64,000 nucleotides of DNA, from positions 1-64,000 of the forward strand of contig NZ_SMAP01000006.1 in the NCBI RefSeq assembly GCF_004346265.1. Reading direction: 5' to 3'. The DNA is from Thermomonas haemolytica (GTDB taxonomy: Bacteria > Pseudomonadota > Gammaproteobacteria > Xanthomonadales > Xanthomonadaceae). The notes beneath the pieces were generated by a model. That model was given only the letters and a program-made list of their open reading frames with translations, was not told the DNA's origin and searched no databases. Shown here piece by piece: positions 16,342 to 25,326 of this stretch (positions within the stretch are counted from its first letter, which is position 1; each line of letters begins with the position of its first letter). A program made the position numbers and the translations under genes.

Positions 16342-17610
16342 TCAAGTTCGCCACTCCCGAACGGTGCGGGCGAACCGCAGCACGTCGCCGTAGGTGTTGT
16401 ACAGCGGTACTGGCGCGATGCGGATCACGTCCGGCTCGCGCCAGTCGCCCAGCACGCCGCGCGCGGCGAGGAACTCGAACAGGGCGCGGCCGCGGTCGCG
16501 GCCGCCGCGAACCCGCAGCGAGAGCTGGCAGCCGCGTTGCGCGGGATCGCGCGGGGTCAGCACCTGCAGCACGTCGCCCAGGCCGGCGTCGATCAGTTGC
16601 TCCAGGTAGCCGGTAAGGCGTTCGGACTTGGCGCGCAGGGCAGGCATCGTGGCGCGGTCGAACAGCGCCAGCGAGGCGCGCAGCGGCGCCAGCGCGAGGA
16701 TCGGCGGGTTCGACAGCTGCCAGCCATCGGCGCCGGGGGTCGGATGAAACTGCGGGCCCATGCGAAAGCGGCTGGCGGCATCGTGCCCCCACCAGCCGGC
16801 AAAGCGCGGGCGGTCGGTGCGCGCGTGGCGCTCGTGCACGAAGGCGCCGGCCACCGCGCCTGGGCCTGCGTTCATGTATTTGTAGTGGCACCAGACCGCG
16901 AAATCGGCACCGGCATCGTGCAGTTGCAGCGGCAGGTTGCCGACCGCGTGCGCGAGGTCGAAGCCCACGACCGCGCCGGCTGCATGGCCCAGCCGCACGA
17001 TTTCCGCAAGGTCGAACGCCTGCCCGGTGCGGTACTGCACGCCCGGCCACAGCACCAGCGCCAGACGGTGTCCGTGGGTGGCGATGGCGCGCGCGATCGC
17101 CGCCATCGATATGGTGCCGTCCTCGGCGTCGGGTTCCACTTCGATCAGGTCGGTGGCCGGGTCGAAGCCGTGGAAACGCACCTGCGATTCCAGCGCGTAG
17201 CGGTCGGACGGGAAGCTGCCGGCCTCCAGCAGGATCGCCGGGCGCTCGCGGGTGGGGCGGTAGAAGCCCACCAGCAGCAGGTGCAGGTTCACGGTCAGCG
17301 AATTCATCGCCACCACTTCCTGCGGCTGCGCGCCGACCACCCGCGCCAGGCCGTCGCGCACCAGCGCGTGGTAGTCCATCCACTGCGCATCGCCGGTGAA
17401 GTGGCCTTCCACCGCTTCGCTCGCCCATTTCTCCAGCACCTGCTCGACGTGTGCGCGCGCGCCTTTGGGCTGCAGGCCCAGCGAATTGCCGACGAAATAC
17501 GCCTGCGGCGCGCCGGCGTGCAGGGGCAGGTGGAACTCGTCGCGGAAGGTGCGCAGAGGGTCGGCCGCGTCGAGCGCGGCGGCGTGGGCGTCGGAAAACA
17601 GGTCGCTCAT
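16342..17610 (-). CDS. kynU: Kynureninase
   Basis: A 422-aa PLP enzyme of normal length. It shows AYFVGNSLGLQPKGA, FDLAHAVGNLPL and the Schiff-base lysine in WCHYKYMNAGPGAVAG, followed by GWWGHDAASRFRMGPQF. It cleaves kynurenine or 3-hydroxykynurenine to (3-hydroxy)anthranilate and alanine. With kmo downstream and ACMSD upstream on the same strand it belongs to tryptophan catabolism. The stop codon is immediately next to a palindromic repeat, so its natural 3' flank has been replaced. Confidence 0.96.
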   Translation of the reverse strand: MSDLFSDAHAAALDAADPLRTFRDEFHLPLHAGAPQAYFVGNSLGLQPKGARAHVEQVLEKWASEAVEGHFTGDAQWMDYHALVRDGLARVVGAQPQEVVAMNSLTVNLHLLLVGFYRPTRERPAILLEAGSFPSDRYALESQVRFHGFDPATDLIEVEPDAEDGTISMAAIARAIATHGHRLALVLWPGVQYRTGQAFDLAEIVRLGHAAGAVVGFDLAHAVGNLPLQLHDAGADFAVWCHYKYMNAGPGAVAGAFVHERHARTDRPRFAGWWGHDAASRFRMGPQFHPTPGADGWQLSNPPILALAPLRASLALFDRATMPALRAKSERLTGYLEQLIDAGLGDVLQVLTPRDPAQRGCQLSLRVRGGRDRGRALFEFLAARGVLGDWREPDVIRIAPVPLYNTYGDVLRFARTVREWRT

Positions 17611-17634
17611 GGGCAGGCGGTTTCTTGGAAGAGG

Positions 17635-18645
17635 TCAGGCAAAGCGCGCGGCGGGCAATCCCAGCCATTCCAGCGCGGTGCCGTGGTACAGGCGGGCGCG
17701 TTCGGCCGCGTCCAGCGGCAGACGCTCGATGCCTGCGCCCGGCACCTGCTCGCCCAGCGGGAAGGGGTAGTCGGTGCCCAGCATGACGCGGTCGCTGCCG
17801 CAGGTCTCCAGCAGATAGCGCAGGGCGGCGTCGTCGGCCACCCAGGAATCGAAATACAGCCGCTTCAGGTACTCGCGCGGGTTGCGGAAGTTGTCGGTCG
17901 CCACCAGGTCCGGGCGCATGTGGAAGCCGTGCTCGATCCGCCCGATGGTGTAGGGGAAGCTGCCGCCGCCGTGGGCCAGCGCGATGCGCAGCTTCGGCAG
18001 GCGTTCCAGCACGCCGCCGAAGATCAGGCAACAGGCGGCGCGCGCCTGTTCGGCCGGCATGCCCACCAGCCACGGCAGCCAGTACTTGGGCATCGACTCG
18101 CTGCCCATCATGTCCCACGGATGCACCAGGATCGCCGCGCCCAGCTCGCTGGCGGCTTCGAAGAACTCGAACAGCTCCGGCGCGTCCAGGTTCCAGTCGC
18201 CCACGTGCGAGCCGATCTGCACGCCCTGCAGGCCCAGCTCGTCCATGCAGCGTTCCAGCTCGCGGATGGCCAGCTGCGGGCTCTGCAGCGGTACCGTGCC
18301 GAGCCCGGCATAGTGGCGCGGATAGGTGCGGCAGGCCTCGGCCATGTGGTCGTTGAGCGACTTGTGCAGTTCCAGCGCCTGGTGCGCCTTGGCCCAGTAG
18401 CTGAACATCACCGGCACCGTCGAGAGCACCTGCACCTGTACCCCGAAGCCGGCGTAGTCCTCGATCCGGATCTGCGGGTCCCAGGTCTTCGGCCAGATCT
18501 CGCGGAAGAACTTGCCGTCCTTATAGATCCGGTGGCGGCCGTCGTCGCCGTGATGGATCACCGGGAAGCGGTTGTCGCCGTATTTCGTGGCCAGATCCGG
18601 CCAGTCGCGCGGCAGGTAGTGGGCATGGGTGTCGATCTTGAGCAT
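17635..18645 (-). CDS. 2-amino-3-carboxymuconate-6-semialdehyde decarboxylase
   Basis: A 336-aa amidohydrolase-family decarboxylase. It opens with [11 protein letters not shown] (metal-binding H-x-H) and has [42 protein letters not shown] and the conserved Asp in [11 protein letters not shown]. The product decarboxylates ACMS, diverting it from quinolinate/NAD towards 2-aminomuconate. ATG 18645 begins the conserved region. The longer frame upstream runs into the R-M gene and is not credible. The gap to the helicase-nuclease stop is only 5 nt, and kynU follows after 24 nt. The 3-hydroxyanthranilate dioxygenase that would supply its substrate is not in the window. Confidence 0.94.
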   Translation of the reverse strand: MLKIDTHAHYLPRDWPDLATKYGDNRFPVIHHGDDGRHRIYKDGKFFREIWPKTWDPQIRIEDYAGFGVQVQVLSTVPVMFSYWAKAHQALELHKSLNDHMAEACRTYPRHYAGLGTVPLQSPQLAIRELERCMDELGLQGVQIGSHVGDWNLDAPELFEFFEAASELGAAILVHPWDMMGSESMPKYWLPWLVGMPAEQARAACCLIFGGVLERLPKLRIALAHGGGSFPYTIGRIEHGFHMRPDLVATDNFRNPREYLKRLYFDSWVADDAALRYLLETCGSDRVMLGTDYPFPLGEQVPGAGIERLPLDAAERARLYHGTALEWLGLPAARFA

Positions 18646-18650
18646 GGCGA

Positions 18651-21600
18651 TCAAGTCAGCCGTGTTTTCATGGCGGACAATATCTGCTCGATGTAGTGCC
18701 CATCCGGTTGCTGGAGTAGCACGCTCTTCTCGGCCAGAGATGTTGCGTCGACATCGGGCTGGAGCATCTGAATATCGGAGAGTGGGGTGGGCGTCACCGT
18801 GAAGCCGAGCAGCGGCAGGTCGGGCGGCGACTGGGTGGGCAGCGTGGCCAGCAGCTCGATTTTTGCCTGCGGCCAAGCGCGGCCGAGCCCCTTGGGTTCG
18901 ACGAAGCAGAGGACCTGCTTGCCATCACGCTTGAGCCACAGCAAGAAGTCTGGATAGAAGCCCGCGCCGGTGAAGAACCCGAACCCGGTGCGGGCTTGAT
19001 TGCGCAGCAGGTAGATTTCGCAGTCTTGCCACAACGGCGTTTCGCGGTGCGAGGACCAGAACGCACGCAAATCGAATACAAATTGCGCCTCGCTTCCCAC
19101 CAGTGCCGGCGGGTGCAGGCGCACACCTGATTCCGTCCCGCCAAATAGCGTGAGTTGCCTATTGGTCTCGGCGAATGGTTGATCGATGAAGAGGGGCGTG
19201 TACAGGTGCCGGTCGAAGTAAAGGCGGGGCAATGGCGCAGCACCTTCATCCGTGGACTCCGTTGCGGCGAGCTTGAGTAGCTCCTGCACCCGCGCGCTCA
19301 CGTCACCAACACCCACGCTCTCGTCCAGCGTGGCCAGCAGTTTCGACGCTGATTCCGTAGTGAATACGCCGCCACGGCGCAAGGCTTCGATGCGGTCGCG
19401 CAATTCCTTGACCAAATCTTCCCGTGTCTCGGCTTCGATCCGGACCGCCAGCATCGAACGTCCGTCCACGTCGTGATGCGGGAAATTCGGATTGCCGGAA
19501 AGCTGGAGCGCCTCAGTCCTCATGCGGGAGGCAAAGAATTCGCGCCGTGCGCGGTTCAATGCGTTGTCCAGCGCGCGCGCCACGCACTCGGACGCCAATG
19601 CAGCCTTTCGGCGCCGTGTTGCGATGTCCAGCCCCGACAATTCGCCGGCCTGCGTCTGCACCCTGGACGCCTGAACCAGCGCTTCTGCAAGACTGGGCGA
19701 GACAACGATCCGTGCCGCGGGATTCCGCCGCCGCCATTCCAGCGCGGCGTCGTACAGGCCCGCCGCATCCAGCCAGTCGGTATCCGGCGCATATTCCTGC
19801 CGCGATGCCGTTCCGATGGCTGCGGAGGGACCCAGGCCCACCGTCAGCGTCATGCCGCCTGCAAGGGTGATGCGCGCGGCATCCCGCGCCGGGTCCGGCA
19901 ATACAACGCCGTCGAATTCGGCATCGTCGCCCGCCAGCACCATCAGCCCCAGCGAATCCACCGGCGGAGCATGTTCCCGCACGGGCCAGAAGTGCACCGC
20001 GCGCGCCACCCCTTCGTGGCGCAGCGTTTCGACGAAGGTATGCAGGTAATCCGCGCGGACGCCGAAGACGTACAGGGTTTCCAGCAAACGCACCGCCTCG
20101 GGCGCGGCATCGCCCGCCCGCTTCAGTCCCATGCCCTTGCCGCGCAGGCGCACGCCGCGTCCGAACATTTGCACGATCTCGCTGCCTGCGCCCCTGCCCA
20201 CGTTCATCAACGCCATCGCCGATACGCGCCACGACGACCAGCCCTCCACGAACATCTTCGCCCCGATCAGGAAACGGATGTTGTCGTCGCTCTCGATCCG
20301 TGCGAAAAGCGAACCCGAGAGTTTGTCCGGCTCGCCGACCTCAAGCTTCCCATCCTTGCGCACCTGTTCCACGAACTTGCGCGCCTCGCCCACGCGCACC
20401 ACGGCGCAATAGCGGTCGTCGCTCGCGCCAGTGCAGCGCAGGCCGACTTCATTGTCCGAGACCAGATGCAGACGCAAACGGCCGCAGCCACCGAATAGTC
20501 GGGTTTGCGCATCTTCGGCCAGCCCGCGCGCATCAATGTCCTTCAGTGCGCCGAACTCCAGCGGGTCGCCTTCGATCCCGGCCTGCATGACCGCCACGTC
20601 CCGCCGCACCTTGTCGAATTGTGCGGCAAGCCAGCCCGTATCGCGCGCGGCATGGTCGAGGAATTCCAGGAGCGCGGCAGCGTCGGAATTTGCGGCGGTC
20701 ACGCTCTTGCCAAGCGCAACCCATAGCGGCGAGGCGAGCCGGTAATCGGCCACCAGCGCCGGATGCTCGCCGCTTGCGCGCACCTGGCGATAGAAGCTCA
20801 GTAGGCCCGCGCTCAGGGTCAAGTCCCTGCCGTCGCGTGCCCTGGCGTTGAGGATGCGGAAATCCTTGCCGTAGCCATTGCCGTGAAAGCGCGCATAGCC
20901 GAAGTCGGCCACGACGCACTTGGCGTATTCGTCGTACAACTCCGTGCTGCCCGCCGCCATCTGCGCGAACGTGGCCGAGTACTCGAACACGAAACCGCGA
21001 TTTTCAGGCGTGTTGCCCGCTGCCAGCGCTTCACGGATGGCGCGCCATTCGCGCTCGCCCTTGGTGTCCGCTGCCGAAGTACCGCCCTTGTGGCCTTCGT
21101 CCACCAGCAGCAGGTTCGGCCCCTCGAACTGCGAGGTGGGTAGGGACACGCCTTTCCTCGGGCGCCGCGATCCATCGCCGTCCACGTACAGCTTGGTGAT
21201 TTCGATGACGCGCACGCCTTCGCCATCCAGCCCGGACAGCGCCAATTCGGCGCGATGCTGCGCGGATAGCGCTTCGTTTGGCGTCAGCAGCAAGATGTTG
21301 TCCGGCTCGAACAGGCGGTAATCAAGGAATTGCAGCAGGTTTAGATGCAGCAGCAGGGTCTTGCCGCTGCCGGTGGCCATGAAACAGGCGAGCTTGCGCA
21401 GGTCACTTGGTTGGTAGGGGGACAGGAACGGCGCATGCTCCTTGCGTTTTTCATCCAGTGCCCGCAACAGCGCGGCTTCGTCCGACTTCATTGCGTCCAG
21501 CGTCATTTCCACCAGCAGGGCGGCGAACCACTGGAAATAGGTGAGACGGAAATCCGCGCGCTGGCAGGCGATGCGTGCTTCGTGGCGACGGATGTTGGCG

Positions 21601-21851
21601 TCGTAAGCGCGCAGACTGGCATCCGGCAACGTGCGTCCGGCGAACGACAGCAAGGCATCCAGGAACCCGCCGCCGTCCGCCGCCGATTCGGACAGGCGGC
21701 GCAGCAAGTCGGCATAGCGGCCGCCCAGCAGGCCGGCCAGATGCTCCACCAGCACCAGGGACCGCGCGAAGGGGCGCTGCTTGTAGGCATTCACCGACAC
21801 GCCATGCGCCAGCACGGCTGCGGCAGCGCGCGGGCGTCCGCGTGCACTCAT
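18651..21851 (-). CDS. Restriction helicase-nuclease (type III Res-like)
   Basis: A 1066-aa protein. An N-terminal helical part (~1-140) precedes a superfamily 2 helicase: Walker A ATGSGKT at ~159-165, a DEGH box at ~251-254 in place of DEAH, SATF motif III-like residues, and a [13 protein letters not shown] motif VI. The C-terminus holds a PD-(D/E)xK nuclease: YPDFLLWL (Asp ~968) followed after 16 residues by EPKG. It would be the ATP-dependent DNA-translocating and cutting subunit of a restriction system. Its ATG overlaps the methyltransferase stop (ATGA). The fold and architecture fit type III Res best, but sequence similarity to a characterised enzyme cannot be judged here. Confidence 0.82.
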   Translation of the reverse strand: MSARGRPRAAAAVLAHGVSVNAYKQRPFARSLVLVEHLAGLLGGRYADLLRRLSESAADGGGFLDALLSFAGRTLPDASLRAYDANIRRHEARIACQRADFRLTYFQWFAALLVEMTLDAMKSDEAALLRALDEKRKEHAPFLSPYQPSDLRKLACFMATGSGKTLLLHLNLLQFLDYRLFEPDNILLLTPNEALSAQHRAELALSGLDGEGVRVIEITKLYVDGDGSRRPRKGVSLPTSQFEGPNLLLVDEGHKGGTSAADTKGEREWRAIREALAAGNTPENRGFVFEYSATFAQMAAGSTELYDEYAKCVVADFGYARFHGNGYGKDFRILNARARDGRDLTLSAGLLSFYRQVRASGEHPALVADYRLASPLWVALGKSVTAANSDAAALLEFLDHAARDTGWLAAQFDKVRRDVAVMQAGIEGDPLEFGALKDIDARGLAEDAQTRLFGGCGRLRLHLVSDNEVGLRCTGASDDRYCAVVRVGEARKFVEQVRKDGKLEVGEPDKLSGSLFARIESDDNIRFLIGAKMFVEGWSSWRVSAMALMNVGRGAGSEIVQMFGRGVRLRGKGMGLKRAGDAAPEAVRLLETLYVFGVRADYLHTFVETLRHEGVARAVHFWPVREHAPPVDSLGLMVLAGDDAEFDGVVLPDPARDAARITLAGGMTLTVGLGPSAAIGTASRQEYAPDTDWLDAAGLYDAALEWRRRNPAARIVVSPSLAEALVQASRVQTQAGELSGLDIATRRRKAALASECVARALDNALNRARREFFASRMRTEALQLSGNPNFPHHDVDGRSMLAVRIEAETREDLVKELRDRIEALRRGGVFTTESASKLLATLDESVGVGDVSARVQELLKLAATESTDEGAAPLPRLYFDRHLYTPLFIDQPFAETNRQLTLFGGTESGVRLHPPALVGSEAQFVFDLRAFWSSHRETPLWQDCEIYLLRNQARTGFGFFTGAGFYPDFLLWLKRDGKQVLCFVEPKGLGRAWPQAKIELLATLPTQSPPDLPLLGFTVTPTPLSDIQMLQPDVDATSLAEKSVLLQQPDGHYIEQILSAMKTRLT

Positions 21852-24800
21852 GCGCCGCGCTCCTTCGGTGCGCGCTCCAGCATGCGGCGGATCACGTCCG
21901 GGTCCAGCGAGCGGCCATTGGGCGATGACAGCACCGCGTTGCGGTTGTACCAAACCACGGCGTAGTCGCCGGGAGCACGACCGAACTCGCGGTCGATGGT
22001 CTGGTCCAGCCACGCCATTTCGGCCTCGGCCTGCTTGCGCAGCGGCTCGCCGACCAGTGCATCGTCGCAGTCGCGCAGGAACAGCAGATGCAATTCACCG
22101 GGCCGGCCGTTGGGACGGGCCTCGGCGAACACGTAGCGCGGCGACACCTTGTCCTTGCGCGCCACCTCGCGCACGCGCACCGGATGCAGGCCCAGCAACA
22201 ACAGGCAGGTGGCCAGCAAGTCCACCTTGGCTAGCGTGGGCGCGCCGTGCAGGGTCTGCGGGATGGTGCAGGCGAAGGGATGCGCCAGCTGCTCGTGGCG
22301 CAGGGTGATGCTCGGCTTGCCGGCCGTGGCTTCGTGGACGTAGCGCAGGGGCGCGTCGGCGAAGCTCAGCTGCCCCGCGTTGCGGGCGGCGGTTTCACCC
22401 GGCAGTTCCAGTGCGTCCAGCGAATCTTCGTAGCGTTCCAGCCGCAGCACGTTGACCAGCGCCGGGCTGCGCTGCGACCAGTGGTCCTCGTCGCCGGTCA
22501 TGGCCACGCCGTCCTTCGGCTGGCCATCCTTCCACTCCGGGCAGGAGATGACCTTGGCCACGCGCGGCAGCAGCACGGTGTCGAAGTATTCGCCCTGTTC
22601 CACCAGCACGAATTTGCGGGTACCGCCGTCCTCGCGGTTGAGGTTGATCACGGCATGGGCGGTGGTGCCGGAGCCGGCGAAGTAGTCGAGGGTGTATCGA
22701 GTTTCGCCAAGCATAGCGACAATTTCCGCAATGACTGTTTCATCCTTTGGATAGCCGAAATCATCAAAGCCGATAAGCTGTCGCAGCCGTTTGGTAGCAG
22801 CGCGACCATCTTGATAGAAAACGCTGTACGGCGCCTGATATTCCCGGTCCTTGAGGTAGGCCTTGATGCAGGGAACGGAAGTCTCATCCGCTCCGAAGTG
22901 AACGCGACCATCCTTGATCCATTCCTGCATTTTTTCTGGGTCGCTGGTCATCCAGCCGCGGGCAGGCACCTTGACAGGTTTTTTCGTGACAGGATGCAGT
23001 ACTTTATACGTGGGGCCACCGCCGCCAGGCCATGAGATGTCAGCAGGGAAATAAATTCCGTTCTGGTCGATATGAGAATAGTGCTTGTGCGCCTTAGAAG
23101 GATGACCATCCGGAAGACTGTTGTACCAAGCCTTGAGTCCCGCGCTCATGGCTGCATAGTCATCGCCATGCTCGCGCTTCAGTTTTTCATGCTGGGCATA
23201 GATTTCATCCAGCCCTTTCTTTTTTTGTTGCCATTCGTTCTTGGCTTCGGAAAGATGTGCGCGGTCCTTTGCATACGCAATTACGTATTCGTGTGATACG
23301 GAAATTAGACGGGAGTCGTTCTTTCTTCCGGCGGCCCAGATCATGTCGGCAACATGGTTTTCTTCGCCGAAGACGTCATTGAGAAGCTGACGGAGGGATG
23401 GTTGTTCCACCTCGTCAATGGAGGCGAACAAGGCGCCATCCTGTTTCAAAAGTGAAGACGATTGTTGTGCGCGCTCGATAAGCATGCTGTTCCAGCTTGA
23501 ATGCTGCAAAGCATCTTTGTACGCAAATCCATCCTTCCCGGTGTTATACGGCGGATCGATGTAGATGCACTTGATCCGCTGCCGGTACGCATATTCTAGC
23601 GTCCGCAGTGCGGCGTAATTCTCTGAATGCACCAGCACGCCGCCGGTGGCCGCCTCGATATCGTCGAACAACGACAGCAAGCGCAGCTTGAAGCCCTCGT
23701 CGAAGTGCCGGGTGTGGATGCACAGGTGCGGAAATTCCTTCAGCAGCGCCAAGCCGTGCTTGCCCGCATTGGCCAGCGCACGGCCCTTCAGCGGCTCGCG
23801 GCCCAGCCAGCCCAGCCATTCATTCACCTGATCCGCATTGGCGCAGGCGTCCGCGATCAACGCCTGCGCAGCCTTGCCCTGCGGCAAGGCCGACACCCGC
23901 GCCAGCCAGTCGCTGGCCAGCACGAATTTGCGCTTCTCGAACAGTTGCGCCTGCACGTCCTCGATGGCGGCGAGGAACGCGATCAATGCGTTGCCGATGT
24001 CGCGCACGATGGCCAGCTTGCCGCGCTCGCGCGCCAGCGCGTCGCCATCGGCGCGGTCCCAGATTTCCAGGAATTCGTTCTTCAGGTACCAATCCAGCTC
24101 ACCGGACAGGAATTCGCCCAGCTGCGGATGCACGAAGAAGTCGCTGGTCTGTCCTGCCACGTAGCGCGCCACGTGTTTCCTGAGCAGCGCCTTGTCCACA
24201 CCTGCGGGAATCTTCGCCTTGCGCGGGCCGCCGCCGTCCAGCCAGGCATTGAGGATGCGTTCCTGCGTGGTGCGGCCTTCCGGCGCGTCTTCACCGTCGT
24301 CCTGATCGTCAGCCGCTTTGCGCTTCTCGAAACGCGTTGCCTCGTCGGCATCCAGTGGGCGGTAGGCCAGGCGGATCACCAGCGTGTCGTCGGTGGTGTC
24401 CACGGCGGCGGGCAGGTAATAGCGCTTCGCGCCCTTGACGTTGTCCTTCTCGATGTCGGCCTGCGCCACCTCGATGCGGATTGCCCGGGGGCCGTCCTTC
24501 CAGACGTAGCTGGCGAAGCGTTCGCCGCTCTTCACGTAGTGGCTACCCTTGGTGGCCCACCAGAAATGCACGTCCTGGCCGTTGTAGGGCACCGAATAGG
24601 CAGCATTGCGTCCGCGCCGAGGGCGGGTGACGAAATCGCCGTCGTCGTAGTAGCGAGAGAAGAACGTGTACAGGTGGTGGAACAGACGGCCCTGTTCGTC
24701 CTCGGTGGGCGCGCCGGGCAGGGTGGCCAGCGCGGCGTCGATGCGCGCGGGCAGCTCGCGGTCGAGGAAGTCCTCGATCTCGCGGCGGCGGAAATTGAGG

Positions 24801-24892
24801 ATCCGGTAGATGCCGAAGTCGAGGGACGCCAGCTCCATCTGGAGGATGTCGTCCTTGAGCAGGGCAATGAATTTTTCACGGGCGGAGGTCAT
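21848..24892 (-). CDS. Beta-class N6-adenine DNA methyltransferase (type III Mod-like)
   Basis: A 1014-aa protein, longer than typical Mod subunits (~600-700 aa). A ~430-residue N-terminal extension starts with SAREKFIALLKDDILQMELA. The catalytic motif IV IDPPYNTGKDGF is at ~446, then a target-recognition region, then the SAM motif I LDYFAGSGTTAHA at ~738. The order DPPY before FxGxG defines the beta class. It would methylate adenine to protect host sites from the downstream nuclease and specify the site. About 22.7-23.6 kb is visibly AT-richer than the rest and covers the end of motif IV to motif I. Both ends overlap neighbours by 4 nt. Confidence 0.85.
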   Translation of the reverse strand: MTSAREKFIALLKDDILQMELASLDFGIYRILNFRRREIEDFLDRELPARIDAALATLPGAPTEDEQGRLFHHLYTFFSRYYDDGDFVTRPRRGRNAAYSVPYNGQDVHFWWATKGSHYVKSGERFASYVWKDGPRAIRIEVAQADIEKDNVKGAKRYYLPAAVDTTDDTLVIRLAYRPLDADEATRFEKRKAADDQDDGEDAPEGRTTQERILNAWLDGGGPRKAKIPAGVDKALLRKHVARYVAGQTSDFFVHPQLGEFLSGELDWYLKNEFLEIWDRADGDALARERGKLAIVRDIGNALIAFLAAIEDVQAQLFEKRKFVLASDWLARVSALPQGKAAQALIADACANADQVNEWLGWLGREPLKGRALANAGKHGLALLKEFPHLCIHTRHFDEGFKLRLLSLFDDIEAATGGVLVHSENYAALRTLEYAYRQRIKCIYIDPPYNTGKDGFAYKDALQHSSWNSMLIERAQQSSSLLKQDGALFASIDEVEQPSLRQLLNDVFGEENHVADMIWAAGRKNDSRLISVSHEYVIAYAKDRAHLSEAKNEWQQKKKGLDEIYAQHEKLKREHGDDYAAMSAGLKAWYNSLPDGHPSKAHKHYSHIDQNGIYFPADISWPGGGGPTYKVLHPVTKKPVKVPARGWMTSDPEKMQEWIKDGRVHFGADETSVPCIKAYLKDREYQAPYSVFYQDGRAATKRLRQLIGFDDFGYPKDETVIAEIVAMLGETRYTLDYFAGSGTTAHAVINLNREDGGTRKFVLVEQGEYFDTVLLPRVAKVISCPEWKDGQPKDGVAMTGDEDHWSQRSPALVNVLRLERYEDSLDALELPGETAARNAGQLSFADAPLRYVHEATAGKPSITLRHEQLAHPFACTIPQTLHGAPTLAKVDLLATCLLLLGLHPVRVREVARKDKVSPRYVFAEARPNGRPGELHLLFLRDCDDALVGEPLRKQAEAEMAWLDQTIDREFGRAPGDYAVVWYNRNAVLSSPNGRSLDPDVIRRMLERAPKERGA

Positions 24893-25260
24893 ACGGGTTC
24901 CGTGGGCGTGTCGGGGCTCTGATCGCGCGAGAGCGCAAGCGGAAGCTGCGGAGCAGTGTCCAGCGTCTTGCGCACGATGGCGATCAGCTCGTCGTGGATG
25001 GAGGCGTAGGGATTGGCCTGATAGCGCTTTTGATTGCCGACCGGCTGCATCGTCACCAGCCCGCTTTCGGCCAGCCGTGCCAGCTCGCGCTGGGCGGCGC
25101 CAGAGCCGGCACCGGTGGCGGCGATGATCTCGCTGATAGAGAAATTACGAGCGGGGTAGCCGAACAGCAGACCCAGCACGCGCTGCTGGGTGGTCGTGAA
25201 CAGGGCGTCTGCCGGACTTGCCGGTGTGTCGGCGATGCGGTGTTTCGGTCGGCTTCCCAT
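24889..25260 (-). CDS. Winged-helix regulator heading the R-M operon
   Basis: A 123-aa protein from ATG 25260. A TTG at 25302 would add 14 residues but lies within the putative promoter. The ArsR/MarR-like winged helix (~30-90) reads LFTTTQQRVLGLLFGYPARNFSISEI, then GSGAAQRELARLAESGLVT and the wing NQKRYQANP. This version of the domain, with the GAxSGAxQRELxRL recognition helix, also accompanies MNT nucleotidyltransferases, but none is present here. It is the first gene of the operon and overlaps the methyltransferase by 4 nt. It may act as a controller protein timing methylation before restriction (inference). Confidence 0.72.
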   Translation of the reverse strand: MGSRPKHRIADTPASPADALFTTTQQRVLGLLFGYPARNFSISEIIAATGAGSGAAQRELARLAESGLVTMQPVGNQKRYQANPYASIHDELIAIVRKTLDTAPQLPLALSRDQSPDTPTEPV

Positions 25261-25267
25261 GATGGGC

Positions 25268-25296
25268 ACGTTAATGCCCAATTCGGGCAGGTGCAA
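25268..25296 (-). promoter_or_regulatory. Putative promoter with an operator dyad, leaderless R-M mRNA
   Basis: On the minus strand TTGCAC (25291-25296) and TAACGT (25268-25273) are 17 nt apart. The spacer holds a dyad TGCCCGAATTGGGCA (25275-25289). The -10 ends 7 nt before ATG 25260 and there is no Shine-Dalgarno, so transcription would start at or next to the AUG. A repressor on the dyad would block RNA polymerase. The -10 match to consensus is weak. Confidence 0.45.
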
Positions 25297-25326
25297 GCGC
25301 AATCTGGGCGGGCGGCGAGAAAGGAC

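Noticed and set aside
17635-18876. Longer ACMSD frame starting at 18876
   Set aside because: The extra N-terminal part is antisense-like frame sequence within the helicase-nuclease gene; the conserved protein starts [11 protein letters not shown] at 18645.
18651-25302. DISARM, BREX or type I R-M system
   Set aside because: No drmA/drmB/drmC, pglZ, brxC or hsdS genes; only a methyltransferase, a helicase-nuclease and a wHTH protein are present, closest to type III logic.
24889-25302. wHTH gene as part of an MNT/HEPN toxin-antitoxin pair
   Set aside because: The winged helix resembles that in MNT proteins but no nucleotidyltransferase (GSxxxG..D) or HEPN (RxxxxH) gene is adjacent.
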